From Pelomonas cellulosilytica (GTDB taxonomy: Bacteria > Pseudomonadota > Gammaproteobacteria > Burkholderiales > Burkholderiaceae_C), in assembly GCF_021353265.1 (NCBI RefSeq), contig NZ_JAJTWU010000001.1, positions 682,001 through 746,000 on the forward strand: DNA of 64,000 nucleotides, read 5' to 3'. How positions within the stretch are numbered: the stretch's first letter is position 1; each line of letters starts with the position of its first letter. The notes beneath the pieces are model-generated. The model was not told the DNA's origin and did not search any database. It worked only from the letters and a program-made list of their open reading frames with translations. The translations under genes and the position numbers were made by a program. Positions 45,108 through 53,406 of the stretch are shown piece after piece.

Positions 45108-46319
45108 TCAAAAGAGGGACAGGTTCTCGCGCGCGGGCTCGGCGGTGCGCTCGGGCGGCGGTGCCAACGCTTCGCTGGCATGGACGAGGTTGCCGATGCG
45201 CACGCCCATCAGCCGCAGCCGCTTGTCGAACGTCACGCGCTTCAGGCACAGGCCGGCGGCGTGGCGGATGTCGGCAGCGGCGGTGATGGGGCGCTTCAGC
45301 GTCTGGTCGCGCGTGACGGTCACGAAGCCCTCGAAGCGCAGCTTGATACCCACCGTCTTGCCGGCAATGCGCTTGCGCGCGAGGTCGCCCGCCAGGCGCT
45401 CGCAGAGGTCGTCCAGGATGCCGCCGAGCAGCGCCTTGTCGTGCACGACGTGCAGGTCGCGCTCGAAGGTGGTCTCGCGACTGACCGACACCGGCTCGCT
45501 GTGCGTGACGACGGGCCGCGAATCCCGCCCATGCGCCGCGTTGTGCAGCCAGTGGCCGTAGCTGTCGCCGAACTGCTCGACGAGCCAGCGCGGGTCCGCC
45601 GCGGCGATGTCCCCCACCGTCTGCAGCCCGAGCTTGACGAGCTTGTCGCCGGCCTTCGGCCCGATGCCGTTGATCTTGCGCACCGCCAGCGGCCAGATCA
45701 GCCGCGGAATGTCGTCCAGCGTCAGCACGGTGATGCCGTCAGGCTTGTCCAGCTCGCTGGCGATCTTGCTGAGCAGCTTGTTGGGCGTGATGCCGATGGA
45801 GCAGGTCAGGCCGGTTGCGCGCCAGACGGAGTTCTTGATCTCGCGCGCCACGGCCTTCACGCCGCCCAGCGGGTCGTGGCCCACGGCGTCGCGCACGCCG
45901 GGCACGTCGGTCAGGTCGATGTAGATCTCGTCGATGCCGCGATCCTCGATGACCGGCGCCACCTCGGCCACGGCGGCCTTGAACAGCCGGGAATACTTGC
46001 GGTAGCTGTCGAAATCGGCCGGCAGCAGGATGGCGTCCGGTGCCCGCAGCGCGGCCTTCATCAGGCCCATGGCCGAGAACACGCCCAGGTCACGGGCGGC
46101 ATAGGTGCTGGTCGTCACGACGCCGCGGCCCGTGTAGTGGCGCAGTCGGGCGTACTGCCAGGAGCCGTCCTCCAGCTGCCGCGGCGCGTCGGCCCGCCGG
46201 CCGCCGATGACGACCGCCTCGCCCTTGAGCTGCGGATAACGCAGCAGCTCGACGGACGCATAGAAGGCGTCCATGTCGAGGTGGGCGATCCAGCGGTCGG
46301 GCTGCTGCATGGAGGCCAT
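45108..46319 (-). CDS. dinB: DNA polymerase IV (Y-family)
   Basis: Translesion polymerase of 403 residues. Catalytic carboxylates appear in HLDMDAFYASVE (Asp15, Asp17 region) and DRGIDEIYIDLT. SIGITPNKLLSKIAS and the helix-hairpin-helix KINGIGPKAGDKLVKLG follow, then the little-finger domain. The C-terminal ENLSLF tail fits the beta-clamp-binding motif (QLxLF type). The start is ATG 46319, or 46310 three codons in. I find no LexA box (CTGT-N8-ACAG) in the 104-bp region upstream. The upstream gap is shared with the divergent patatin gene. Confidence 0.94.
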   Translation of the reverse strand: MASMQQPDRWIAHLDMDAFYASVELLRYPQLKGEAVVIGGRRADAPRQLEDGSWQYARLRHYTGRGVVTTSTYAARDLGVFSAMGLMKAALRAPDAILLPADFDSYRKYSRLFKAAVAEVAPVIEDRGIDEIYIDLTDVPGVRDAVGHDPLGGVKAVAREIKNSVWRATGLTCSIGITPNKLLSKIASELDKPDGITVLTLDDIPRLIWPLAVRKINGIGPKAGDKLVKLGLQTVGDIAAADPRWLVEQFGDSYGHWLHNAAHGRDSRPVVTHSEPVSVSRETTFERDLHVVHDKALLGGILDDLCERLAGDLARKRIAGKTVGIKLRFEGFVTVTRDQTLKRPITAAADIRHAAGLCLKRVTFDKRLRLMGVRIGNLVHASEALAPPPERTAEPARENLSLF

Positions 46320-46423
46320 TGTCCGGTGGGGCTGCTGACGGTGTGGGGCAGCAGCCGCAACCTGGCGATCAGCGTCGGCGCGACGCTTGTGGATGTCACC
46401 GGTCGATGGTTTCATTGCGGCCG

Positions 46424-47830
46424 ATGATCCACGCCCACCCCTCCCGTCGCCTGTCCGTCGTCGCGCTGCTGGCGAGTCTGCTGCTGGCCGCCTGTGCCGG
46501 CTCTCCCTTCAATGCCCCCCGCAACAAGCCCGCGGTCGCGCAGCCGGCGCAGCGCGTGCAGCGGGCGCCCGACGGAGATATCTACGTCGCGCTGAGCTTC
46601 TCCGGCGGTGGCCTGCGGGCGGCCGCGTTCGCCTACGGGGTGTTGGAGGGCTTGCGTGAGCAGCCCTCGGCGCGCGGCCACAGCCTGCTGGACGACGTCA
46701 AGTTCGTCACCAGCGTCTCGGGCGGCTCGCTGACCGCGGCCTATTTCGGGCTGCACGGGCCGGACGGCATGGTGGCCTTTCGCGATAAGGTGTTGATGCG
46801 CGACGGCGAGGCCGGCCTGCGTTTCAGCCTGCTTAACCCGAACAACCTGATGCGGCTGATGGCCGGGGGCATCAACGACCGCAGCAACTTCAACGACTGG
46901 CTGGACCGCGACGTGTTCCGTGGTGCCACCTTCGCCGATCTGTTCCGGCGGGAGCGGCCGGTGGTGTGGATCAACGCGAGCAACACGCAGTACCGGCTGG
47001 CGTTTCCGTTCCACGAGCGGGCCTTCGACGCCATCTGCAGTGACCTGGCGAGCTTCCCGGTGTCGGAGGCGGTTGCCGCGTCGATGGCGGTGCCGCTGTT
47101 CTTCGCGCCAGTCGTGCTGGAGAAGTTCCCGGAGGCCTGTCAGACGCCGTTGATCGCCGGCCCTGTCGACCGCGGCGCCGAGCGCGACGACCAGTACCGG
47201 CTGCGCCTGGCGCTGCTGCGCGCGCTGAAGGATTTCCGCGACCCCAAAGCCGGTCGCTACCTGAAGCTGGTGGACGGCGGCGTGACGGACAACCTGGGCC
47301 TCGTCAGCATCCTGCAGAGCCGCGTGTTGCTGAACACGCCCTACGGCCCCATCTCCGAACAGGACGCCGCGACGATGCGGCGACTGCTGTTCATCGTCGT
47401 CGACGCCGGCCAGGGCCCCAGCGGCGACTGGAGCCGCGAGGTGACCGGGCCGTCGGGCGTGGACATCGCGACCGCCGCGGTGGACACGGCCATCGAGAGC
47501 ACGATGCGCATGAGCTATGCCTACTTCGTGCCGATGGCGCGACGCTGGGAGCGCGACCTGGTCACCTGGCGCTGCTCGCTGCCAGATGAGCGCAAGGCCG
47601 CGCTGCGCGCTGCCAATCCCGACTGGCGTTGCGAGGACTTGAAGTTCGCCGTGACGCAGATCAGCTTCGGCGACCTGCCGGATTCCGAGGAGGCGGCGCT
47701 GAACGCCATTCCGACGCGGCTGAAGCTGCCCGCCGAGCAGATCGATCGCCTCATCGCCGCGGCGCGCCAGGCCGTCTCCGCCGATGGCGTCGTCACGCGA
47801 TTTGCGACTACCGTCCAGCGCGGCGAGTGA
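46424..47830 (+). CDS. Patatin-like phospholipase lipoprotein
   Basis: Predicted lipoprotein of 468 residues with lipobox LLAACAG (Cys24). The patatin core has the oxyanion loop SFSGGGLRAAAFAYG, nucleophile elbow TSVSGGSLTAAYF and the catalytic Asp in LVDGGVTDNLG. It is expected to deacylate lipids at the envelope. The ATG at 46424 opens the signal peptide. The stop is directly adjacent to the convergent aldo/keto reductase stop. Confidence 0.88.
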   Translation: MIHAHPSRRLSVVALLASLLLAACAGSPFNAPRNKPAVAQPAQRVQRAPDGDIYVALSFSGGGLRAAAFAYGVLEGLREQPSARGHSLLDDVKFVTSVSGGSLTAAYFGLHGPDGMVAFRDKVLMRDGEAGLRFSLLNPNNLMRLMAGGINDRSNFNDWLDRDVFRGATFADLFRRERPVVWINASNTQYRLAFPFHERAFDAICSDLASFPVSEAVAASMAVPLFFAPVVLEKFPEACQTPLIAGPVDRGAERDDQYRLRLALLRALKDFRDPKAGRYLKLVDGGVTDNLGLVSILQSRVLLNTPYGPISEQDAATMRRLLFIVVDAGQGPSGDWSREVTGPSGVDIATAAVDTAIESTMRMSYAYFVPMARRWERDLVTWRCSLPDERKAALRAANPDWRCEDLKFAVTQISFGDLPDSEEAALNAIPTRLKLPAEQIDRLIAAARQAVSADGVVTRFATTVQRGE

Positions 47831-48811
47831 TCACCAGAGGTGGTGGACCTGCGGTGCGATGCGACGCCGGTACAGGTCCGCCAGTTGCTGCATCAGCGGC
47901 TCGGGCAGCGCGGCCAGGTCGGCGGCACTGACGTTCTCGTCGACCTGCTCGGGCGTGCGTCCGCCGGGGATGGCGGTGCTGACGGCGTCATGCATCAGGA
48001 TCCAGCGCAGCGCCAGGCGCGCCATGCTGACGCCCGGCGGCAGCAGGCCTCGCAGTTCCTCGACGGCGGCCAGGCCTTGCTCGTAGTCCACGCCCGAAAA
48101 GGTCTCGCCCTTGTCGAAGGCCTCGCCCTGGCGGTTGAACTTGCGGTGGTCGTCGTCGCTGAAGTTGCTCTGGCGCGTGAACTTGCCGCTCAGCATGCCG
48201 CTGGACAGCGGTAGCCGCGCCAGCACGCCGACCCGGGCCGCCTGTGCAGCGGGCAGGAAGTCCTCGGCGGGGCGCTGGCGGAACAGGTTGAAGATGATCT
48301 GCACCGACTGCACGCCTGGGTACTTGATGGCGGCCAGCGCCTCGTCGATGCGCTCGACGCTGACGCCGTAGTGGCGCAGCTTGCCTTGCTTCACCAGGTC
48401 GTCCAGCGCGCCGAAGACTTCAGGCATCGCGTAGACGGCGCTCGGCGGGCAGTGCAGTTGCAGCAGCTCTATGGCGTCGACCTCGAGGTTCTGCAGGCTG
48501 CGTTCGACGAAGGGCCGCAGGTCCCGGTAGCCCTCGGCGACATGCGGGTTCAACCGTCGGCCGGCCTTGGTGGCCACATGGAAGGGGTCGCTCGGACGCT
48601 CCTTGCGCAGCCGGGCGAGCAGCCGCTCGCTGTGGCCGTCGCCGTAGACGTCCGCCGTGTCGAAGAAGTTGACGCCTCGGTCCAGCGCGCGGTGCAGTGC
48701 GGCCATCGCGGCCGTGTCGTCGGTCTGGCCCCAGGTGCCGCCGATGGCCCAGGCGCCGAAGCCGATGGCCGAGATGTTCCAGCCGGTGCGGCCGAGCGGG
48801 CGATAGATCAT
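47831..48811 (-). CDS. Aldo/keto reductase
   Basis: NADPH-dependent reductase of 326 residues: LGRTGWNISAIGFGAWAIGGTWG at the N-terminus, active-site Tyr in FFDTADVYGDGHSERLL, Lys in VATKAGRR, His in LLQLHCPP and C-terminal cofactor segment DAVSTAIPGGRTPEQVDENV. A typical (beta/alpha)8 family member; the substrate is unknown. It is 75 bp downstream of the HiPIP gene on the same strand. Confidence 0.9.
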   Translation of the reverse strand: MIYRPLGRTGWNISAIGFGAWAIGGTWGQTDDTAAMAALHRALDRGVNFFDTADVYGDGHSERLLARLRKERPSDPFHVATKAGRRLNPHVAEGYRDLRPFVERSLQNLEVDAIELLQLHCPPSAVYAMPEVFGALDDLVKQGKLRHYGVSVERIDEALAAIKYPGVQSVQIIFNLFRQRPAEDFLPAAQAARVGVLARLPLSSGMLSGKFTRQSNFSDDDHRKFNRQGEAFDKGETFSGVDYEQGLAAVEELRGLLPPGVSMARLALRWILMHDAVSTAIPGGRTPEQVDENVSAADLAALPEPLMQQLADLYRRRIAPQVHHLW

Positions 48812-48886
48812 GGTGAACCGAGCGGTGTTGGTGACACCACGCAGTGTCGGCCATGGACCAAAGCCCGCGGTAACCGCCGGGGTACG

Positions 48887-49189
48887 TCAGTCAGGCTTCA
48901 CCCAGGCCTTGCACCAGCCCTTGGCCATCACGTCCTTGCCGTAGAACAGCGCGCAGCCGCCCGACGGCTTGTCGCCATCGGGTGCGTACAGCTTGCAGTT
49001 GGCGCAGGTCTGGCCGGGCACGTAGGTTGGGAAGCGGGCCTTGTTGACCCTAGTTGCATCGGCGTGGTAGCCGGTGGCCTTGGCCTCGTCGTCACTCTCC
49101 TGCAGCAGGCTCTGCTCCTGAGCCGCGGCCAGGCCCGTGCCCAGCAGCGGCAGGGCCTGGACGAGGCGGCGGCGCGTGATCGACGCCAT
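48887..49189 (-). CDS. High-potential iron-sulfur protein (HiPIP)
   Basis: Periplasmic electron carrier of 100 residues. A Tat-type signal (ITRRRLVQALPLLGTGLAAA) leads to a mature part with the four cluster ligands Cys62, Cys65, Cys79 and Cys93 in CANCKLY, GGCALF and GWCKAWV. This matches the C-x2-C-x13-C-x13-C HiPIP pattern. It carries one [4Fe-4S] cluster. It starts 3 bp after the phoH stop, so the two are co-transcribed. Confidence 0.92.
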   Translation of the reverse strand: MASITRRRLVQALPLLGTGLAAAQEQSLLQESDDEAKATGYHADATRVNKARFPTYVPGQTCANCKLYAPDGDKPSGGCALFYGKDVMAKGWCKAWVKPD

Positions 49190-49192
49190 GGC

Positions 49193-50872
49193 TCAGAGGA
49201 CCTCGGAGGCGAAATCCGCGAGGCGGGAGCGCTCGCCACGCGCCAGCGTCACGTGGCCACTGTGGGCCCAGCCCTTGAAGCGGTCCACCGCGAACGTGAG
49301 GCCGGAGCTGCCCTCGGTCAGATAGGGTGTGTCGATCTGCGCCAGGTTGCCCAGGCAGACGATCTTCGTGCCGGGGCCGGCGCGCGTGATCAGCGTCTTC
49401 ATCTGCTTGGGCGTCAGGTTCTGCGCCTCGTCGATGATGACGAACTTGTTCAGGAACGTGCGGCCGCGCATGAAGTTCAGACTCTTGATCTTGATCTTGC
49501 TGCGCACGAGGTCGTTGGTGGCGGCGCGGCCCCATTCGCCGGCCGCGTTGTCGCCGCGCGCCAGCACTTCAAGGTTGTCGTCGAGCGCGCCCATCCACGG
49601 GCCCATCTTCTCTTCCTCGGTGCCGGGCAGGAAGCCAATGTCTTCGCCCACCGGCACCGTCACGCGGGTGACGATGATCTCGCTGTAGCGGCGGTCGTCC
49701 AGCACCTGCGACAGGCCGGCGGCCAGCGTCATCAGCGTCTTGCCGGTGCCGGCCGTGCCGGTCAGCGTGACGAAGTCGCACTCCGGGTCCATCAGAAGGT
49801 TCAGCGCGAAGTTCTGCTCGCGGTTGCGGGCCGCCACGCCCCAGACCGAGTTCTTCTGGTGGCCGTAGTCTTTCAGCGTCTTGAGCACTGCCGTCTTGCC
49901 GGTGATCTCGGTGACCTTGGCATACAGCGGCGTGGCGCCGGGTGCTTCCAGATAGACCAGCTCGTTGACGAGCAGCGTGGGAACGAGCGGGCCGCTGATG
50001 CGGTAGAAGGTCGTGTTGCCCTGCTGCCAGCTCTCCATGGTCTTGCCATGGCGCTCCCAGAAGTCGGCCGGCAGCGCCTGCACGCCGGTGTAGAGCAGGT
50101 CGGAGTCTTCCAGCGTTTTGTCGTTGCGGTAGTCTTCCGCGGGCAGGCCCAAAGCGCGGGCCTTGATGCGCATGTTGATGTCCTTGGACACCAGCACGAC
50201 CTCGCGGCCCGGGTGGAGGCCCTTGAGCGCCTGGACGACGCCGAGGATCTGGTTGTCCGCCTTGCCCTGCGGCAAGCCCTGCGGCAGCGGCGTGTCGATC
50301 AGCTCGGTTTGGAAGAACAGCTTGCCCTCGGCCTCGCGGTGGCCGGTGCCCGCCAGCGACAGGCCCTTGCCCATCTCCTCGACGCTGCTGCTCTTGAGGC
50401 CGGCGGCCAGTTGGTCCAGCTCGCGACTGACCTGGCGCACGTTGCGGGCGACCTCGGTCATGCCCTTCTTGTGCCCGTCCAGCTCTTCGAGCGTGATCAT
50501 CGGCAGGTAGACGTCGTGCTCCTCGAAGCGGAACAGCGACATCGGGTCGTGCATCAGCACGTTCGTGTCCAGCACAAAGAGCTTGGCGGCTTCGGCCGGC
50601 TTGCGGGTGCGTTTGGCTTTCGGGGCTGCGGCCTTGGCGGGCGCCTTGCTGGCGGCCTTGGTGGGCAGGCCGGGTTTGGCGGCGGGGGGGTGGGCCGCGG
50701 GTGTGGGAAGCCGCAGGACTTCGGCCGTCGGGGCGGCGGCCGGTGCCACCGGTGAGGCTGCGGGCGTGACGGTGGGCGGCGTCGCGCGCGGTTTGCTGGG
50801 GGTCAGAGTGGCCGAGTAAGCGGAGGCATCGAGGCGGCTGGCGCGTTGTGCAGGAGGCTTGGGCAGTGGCAT
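49193..50872 (-). CDS. PIN-PhoH family ATPase
   Basis: Protein of 559 residues: a Pro/Ala-rich low-complexity N-terminus (1-95), a PIN ribonuclease-like domain from about 98 (LFVLDTNVLMHDP, LEELDGHKKG), then a PhoH ATPase with Walker A GTAGTGKTLMT and Walker B VIIDEAQNLTP. Such PhoH2-like proteins are putative RNA helicase/RNases. I chose the ATG at 50872 (MPLPKPPAQRAS) because the bcp terminator lies between it and the upstream in-frame ATG, and this start matches the beta-proteobacterial family. Confidence 0.9.
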   Translation of the reverse strand: MPLPKPPAQRASRLDASAYSATLTPSKPRATPPTVTPAASPVAPAAAPTAEVLRLPTPAAHPPAAKPGLPTKAASKAPAKAAAPKAKRTRKPAEAAKLFVLDTNVLMHDPMSLFRFEEHDVYLPMITLEELDGHKKGMTEVARNVRQVSRELDQLAAGLKSSSVEEMGKGLSLAGTGHREAEGKLFFQTELIDTPLPQGLPQGKADNQILGVVQALKGLHPGREVVLVSKDINMRIKARALGLPAEDYRNDKTLEDSDLLYTGVQALPADFWERHGKTMESWQQGNTTFYRISGPLVPTLLVNELVYLEAPGATPLYAKVTEITGKTAVLKTLKDYGHQKNSVWGVAARNREQNFALNLLMDPECDFVTLTGTAGTGKTLMTLAAGLSQVLDDRRYSEIIVTRVTVPVGEDIGFLPGTEEEKMGPWMGALDDNLEVLARGDNAAGEWGRAATNDLVRSKIKIKSLNFMRGRTFLNKFVIIDEAQNLTPKQMKTLITRAGPGTKIVCLGNLAQIDTPYLTEGSSGLTFAVDRFKGWAHSGHVTLARGERSRLADFASEVL

Positions 50873-50926
50873 GTACGGCGGTTCGGCGGCAAGTGAACCC
50901 CACGCGATCCCGGCGCCAGAAAGCAA

Positions 50927-50953
50927 AAAGCCGCACAGGATGAGTGCGGCTTT
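50927..50953 (-). terminator. Rho-independent terminator of bcp
   Basis: Perfect 10-bp inverted repeat (AAAGCCGCAC / GTGCGGCTTT) with a 7-nt loop, flanked by runs of A on one side and TTT on the other. It lies 85 bp past the bcp stop and just upstream of the chosen phoH start. Confidence 0.85.
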
Positions 50954-51037
50954 GCAGTCTGAGACGAGGATGCGACCCGGGGCATGCGGCTGATTATGCA
51001 CACCTCGCGGGCATCCGCGATGTCGGACAACAACGGA

Positions 51038-51517
51038 TCAGGCTGCTTCCTTCTTGAGGCCCTTCACGGCCTTCAGCACTTCGTCGACGTGGCCGGCGAC
51101 CTTGATGCCGCGCCACTCGCCCACCAGCACGCCCGTGGGGCTGATCAGGAAGGTCGAACGCTCGATGCCCTTGACCTTCTTGCCGTACATGATCTTGTTC
51201 TTGACGACGCCGAACATGTGGCAGAGCTTTTCTTCCGTGTCGGCGATCAGCTCGAACGGCAGCTCCAGCGCCTGCTTGAACTTCTCATGCGAGGCCATGT
51301 TGTCGCGCGAGACGCCGAACACGACCGCGCCGGCTTTCACGAAGTCCTTGTGGCGGTCGCGGAATTGCATCGCCTCGGTGGTACAACCCGGCGTGTTGTC
51401 TTTCGGGTAGAAATACAGCACGACCGACTTGCCCAGGAAGGCGTTGCCGGTGAACTTCACGCCGCCGGTGGCTTGAGCCTCAATTTCCGGCAGGGGTTTG
51501 TTGAGCGCAGGCGTCAT
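51038..51517 (-). CDS. bcp: Thiol peroxidase Bcp/PrxQ
   Basis: Thioredoxin-dependent peroxidase of 159 residues. VVLYFYPKDNTPGCTTEAMQFRD contains the peroxidatic Cys45. The resolving Cys usual five residues later is Met50. The other Cys, Cys99 in EEKLCHMFGVV, may serve instead, as in some PrxQ subgroups. The Arg in the segment KGIERSTFLI is also conserved. I chose the ATG at 51517 because its N-terminus fits the family; a GTG nine codons upstream with a better ribosome-binding site is an alternative. It has its own promoter and terminator. Confidence 0.92.
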   Translation of the reverse strand: MTPALNKPLPEIEAQATGGVKFTGNAFLGKSVVLYFYPKDNTPGCTTEAMQFRDRHKDFVKAGAVVFGVSRDNMASHEKFKQALELPFELIADTEEKLCHMFGVVKNKIMYGKKVKGIERSTFLISPTGVLVGEWRGIKVAGHVDEVLKAVKGLKKEAA

Positions 51518-51612
51518 TGGGGGGTGCGGCAAGTTGGTGCTCACGGGGTCCCCGGTTCGTGGGTGCTGCTTGTGCAGCAGTTCACGCGGGCGCCCGCAGG
51601 CAATAGCCAGTG

Positions 51613-51642
51613 ATTATAAAGCCTCGGCCTCCGGGCCGTCGG
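51613..51642 (-). promoter_or_regulatory. Sigma-70-type promoter of bcp
   Basis: A perfect TATAAT on the minus strand (51613-51618) with a weak CCGACG -35 (51637-51642) at 18 bp, about 70-95 bp before the bcp start. Confidence 0.5.
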
Positions 51643-51650
51643 CGACGTAT

Positions 51651-52025
51651 TCACGCCTCGATCAGCAGCGCCGCCATCACGTTGCGCCCTTCGCTGGCCA
51701 GCACGTTGTAAGTGCGGCAGGCGGCGGCGATGTCCATCACCTCGAAGCCGATGCGTGCTTCCACCAGGCCCCGCCACAGCGCCGGGCTGGGGAACCGCAG
51801 CTTCGCTCCGCTGCCGAAGACGACCAGTTCCGGCCGCAGCGCCAGGATCGCTTCGAAATGCGCAGGCTCAAGTTCCTCGAAGCGCGAAGGGGCCCAGGCC
51901 ACGACGTCGCCTTTCCAGGGCACCAGCACGCTCGCCGTGTGCGGCTGGCCGTTGACCCACACGCCATGGGCGTCGTGGCGGGAGATGTTGTTGCCGCCTT
52001 GCGGCTCGTCGAGCTGGAACTTCAT
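51651..52025 (-). CDS. Mth938-like (DUF498) domain protein
   Basis: Protein of 124 residues: QGGNNISRHDAHGVWVNGQPHTASVLVPW, then ILALRPELVVFGSGAKLRFPSPAL and DIAAACRTYNVLASEGRNVMAALLI. These are typical of the Mth938/DUF498 family, related to mitochondrial NDUFAF3; the bacterial role is unknown. Divergent from alaA across a 129-bp region. The ATG at 52025 opens the family fold directly. Confidence 0.87.
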   Translation of the reverse strand: MKFQLDEPQGGNNISRHDAHGVWVNGQPHTASVLVPWKGDVVAWAPSRFEELEPAHFEAILALRPELVVFGSGAKLRFPSPALWRGLVEARIGFEVMDIAAACRTYNVLASEGRNVMAALLIEA

Positions 52026-52154
52026 CGAAAGACAGGGCGAAACGGGGCGCGGAACCGCAGCGAAAAGGCCGGCCGCGAGTGTCGCCCAGAACGGCAGGCC
52101 ACATGCCCGGCGCCTTAAACTTCGCAGTCCCCTCAGCGCCCCGCCGGAGCCCCT

Positions 52155-53381
52155 TTGAAGCCTATTGCCAAGTCCAGCAAGCTCGCCAGCGTCAGCTATG
52201 ACATCCGTGGCCCGGTGCTGGACAAGGCCCGGCAGATGGAAGAAGAGGGCCAGAAGATCATCAAGCTGAACATCGGCAACACGGCCGTGTTCGGTCTGAC
52301 ACCGCCGGACGAGATCGTGCAGGACATGATCCGCAACCTCGGCGACGCTGGCGGCTACACGGACAGCAAGGGCCTGTTCGCGCCGCGCAAGGCGGTCGTG
52401 CATTACATGCAGCAGAAGGGCGTCAAGGGCGTGACGGTGGATGACGTCTACCTGGGCAACGGCGCGTCCGAGCTGATCCAGATGTCGATCAACGCACTGG
52501 TGAACGACGGCGACGAGATCCTGATCCCGGCGCCCGACTTCCCGCTGTACACCGCCGTCGTGGGCCTGTCGGGTGGCCGCCCGGTGCACTACCTGTGCGA
52601 CGAAGGTGCCGGCTGGCTGCCCGACCTCGCCGACATCGAGTCCAAGATCACGCCGCGCACGCGCGGCATCATGGTCTGCAACCCGAACAACCCGACCGGC
52701 GCGCTGTACCCCAACGACCTGTTGCTGGGCATCATCGAACTGGCCCGCAAGCACCAGCTCGTCGTCTTCGCTGACGAGATCTACGACAAGACGCTGTACG
52801 ACGGCAACACGCACACCGCCATGGCGTCGCTGGCCGACGACGTGCTGTTCATCACCTTCAACGGCCTGTCAAAGAACTACCGCAGCTGCGGCTACCGCGC
52901 CGGCTGGATGGTCGTCAGCGGCGAGAAACGCCATGCCCGCGACTACATCGAGGGCCTGAACATGCTGGCCTCGCTGCGGCTGTGTTCCAACACGCCGGGC
53001 CAGCTCGCCATCCAGACGGCGCTGGGCGGCTACCAGAGCATCGACGACCTCGTCGCGCCCACCGGCCGCCTGGCCCGCCAGCGCGACCTGGCCTACGAGC
53101 TGCTGATGCAGATTCCCGGTGTCAGCGTCGTCAAGCCGAAGGCCGCGCTCTACATGTTCCCGCGCCTGGACCCGAAGATGTATCCCATCGCCGACGACCA
53201 GCAGTTCGCCTACGAGCTGCTGGCCGACGAAAAGGTCCTGATCGTCCAGGGCACCGGCTTCAACTGGCCCGAGCACGACCACTTCCGCCTCGTCTTCCTG
53301 CCCAACGTGGACGACCTGCGCGAGGCCATTGGCCGCATCGAACGTTTCCTGGCGGGTTATCGCCGCCGCCACTCTTCCTGA
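52155..53381 (+). CDS. alaA: Glutamate-pyruvate aminotransferase AlaA-type
   Basis: PLP-dependent class I aminotransferase of 408 residues: MKPIAKSSKLASVSYDIRGPVLDKARQME, GGYTDSKGLFAPRKAVVHYMQ, VCNPNNPTGALY, VFADEIYDKTLYDG and active-site Lys in FNGLSKNYRSCGYRAGW. This is the AlaA type, making alanine from pyruvate and glutamate. The start is TTG at 52155, with GGAG just upstream; no ATG exists before residue 27. It lies 25 bp upstream of hom, so it probably heads the hom-thrC-moeA-moaD run. Confidence 0.93.
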   Translation: MKPIAKSSKLASVSYDIRGPVLDKARQMEEEGQKIIKLNIGNTAVFGLTPPDEIVQDMIRNLGDAGGYTDSKGLFAPRKAVVHYMQQKGVKGVTVDDVYLGNGASELIQMSINALVNDGDEILIPAPDFPLYTAVVGLSGGRPVHYLCDEGAGWLPDLADIESKITPRTRGIMVCNPNNPTGALYPNDLLLGIIELARKHQLVVFADEIYDKTLYDGNTHTAMASLADDVLFITFNGLSKNYRSCGYRAGWMVVSGEKRHARDYIEGLNMLASLRLCSNTPGQLAIQTALGGYQSIDDLVAPTGRLARQRDLAYELLMQIPGVSVVKPKAALYMFPRLDPKMYPIADDQQFAYELLADEKVLIVQGTGFNWPEHDHFRLVFLPNVDDLREAIGRIERFLAGYRRRHSS

Positions 53382-53406
53382 TTCCCCGTTGTCTGAAAGC
53401 CCTGCA

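Noticed and set aside
46320-46423. Possible LexA box upstream of dinB
   Set aside because: The region contains a CTGCT/AGCAG inverted repeat, but no CTGT-N8-ACAG site, so SOS control is not supported.
48371-50755. 794-codon open frame on plus opposite the aldo/keto reductase and phoH
   Set aside because: Shadow of well-supported minus-strand genes, without any recognisable motif.
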